13,082 bases of DNA from Planctomycetaceae bacterium (lineage in GTDB: Bacteria; Planctomycetota; Planctomycetia; Planctomycetales; Planctomycetaceae). Below the pieces are notes generated by a model. It saw only the letters and a program-made list of their open reading frames with translations, was not told the DNA's origin and ran no database searches. Each line of letters starts with the position of its first letter. Within the stretch, counting starts at the first letter, position 1. Positions 13,068-13,082 of this stretch are shown piece by piece. Made by a program: the position numbers and the translations under genes. The DNA lies in the NCBI GenBank assembly GCA_003445035.1, contig DLVV01000226.1, positions 1 to 13,082 on the forward strand, read 5' to 3'.

Positions 13068-13082
13068 GGGGAAATCCGGGGA

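Noticed and set aside
1..13082. tRNA/rRNA genes, CRISPR arrays, insertion sequences, attachment sites
   Set aside because: Coding sequence on the minus strand fills almost the whole window; no cloverleaf, spaced repeats, transposase or terminal repeats were seen.

Overview
The window reads as chromosomal DNA of a GC-rich Planctomycetes bacterium. Three things point that way: a Tat-exported DUF1501 protein of the kind that is abundant in that phylum, a bacterial formylmethanofuran:tetrahydromethanopterin formyltransferase (Ftr), and a Tad pilus ATPase carrying an N-terminal FHA domain. The assignment is made by reading protein motifs, without a database search. All 13 genes lie on the minus strand, so transcription runs from high to low coordinates. 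Two genes touch the window edges: the tadB-like gene is cut at base 1, and the DUF1501 gene begins 15 bases from the right end.

In transcription order, the right third (13067 down to 9083) holds the DUF1501 protein, an isolated ftr gene, and a multi-pass GT-C/GT39-like membrane protein. The Ftr and GT39-like genes are 22 bases apart and probably co-transcribed. The rest (8984 down to 1) is a compact Tad (tight adherence, type IVc) pilus locus. It holds a tiny pilin-like protein, the Flp pilin, a TadV/CpaA prepilin peptidase, a TadE-like protein with two membrane segments, a TadG-like protein, a second TadE-like pseudopilin, a single-pass protein of unknown function, CpaB/RcpC, an FHA-CpaF/TadA motor ATPase and TadB. 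Spacing within it is tight: two overlaps (14 and 4 bases) and gaps of 10 to 58 bases. TadC and possibly others would follow beyond base 1.

How it would work together: TadV removes the leader peptides of Flp and the pseudopilins. The FHA-TadA ATPase, acting with TadB (and presumably TadC), drives pilin assembly. CpaB acts in the periplasm, and the TadE/G-like proteins prime or cap the fibre. No secretin (CpaC/RcpA) and no TadZ/CpaE lie between cpaB and tadA, where they sit in well-studied loci.

The best candidates for something undescribed are: (a) the 65-residue pilin-like protein beside flp, with Ala at -1 and Asp at +5 of its putative cleavage site; (b) the unknown 326-residue protein translationally coupled to cpaB; (c) the FHA-TadA fusion, whose FHA domain seems to have lost the usual phosphothreonine-binding Ser and His; and (d) two RNA-level signals around the pilin genes, a GC-rich hairpin just after flp and an inverted repeat that could mask the tiny pilin's ribosome binding site. 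No tRNA, rRNA, CRISPR array, insertion sequence or gap longer than about 140 bases was seen.
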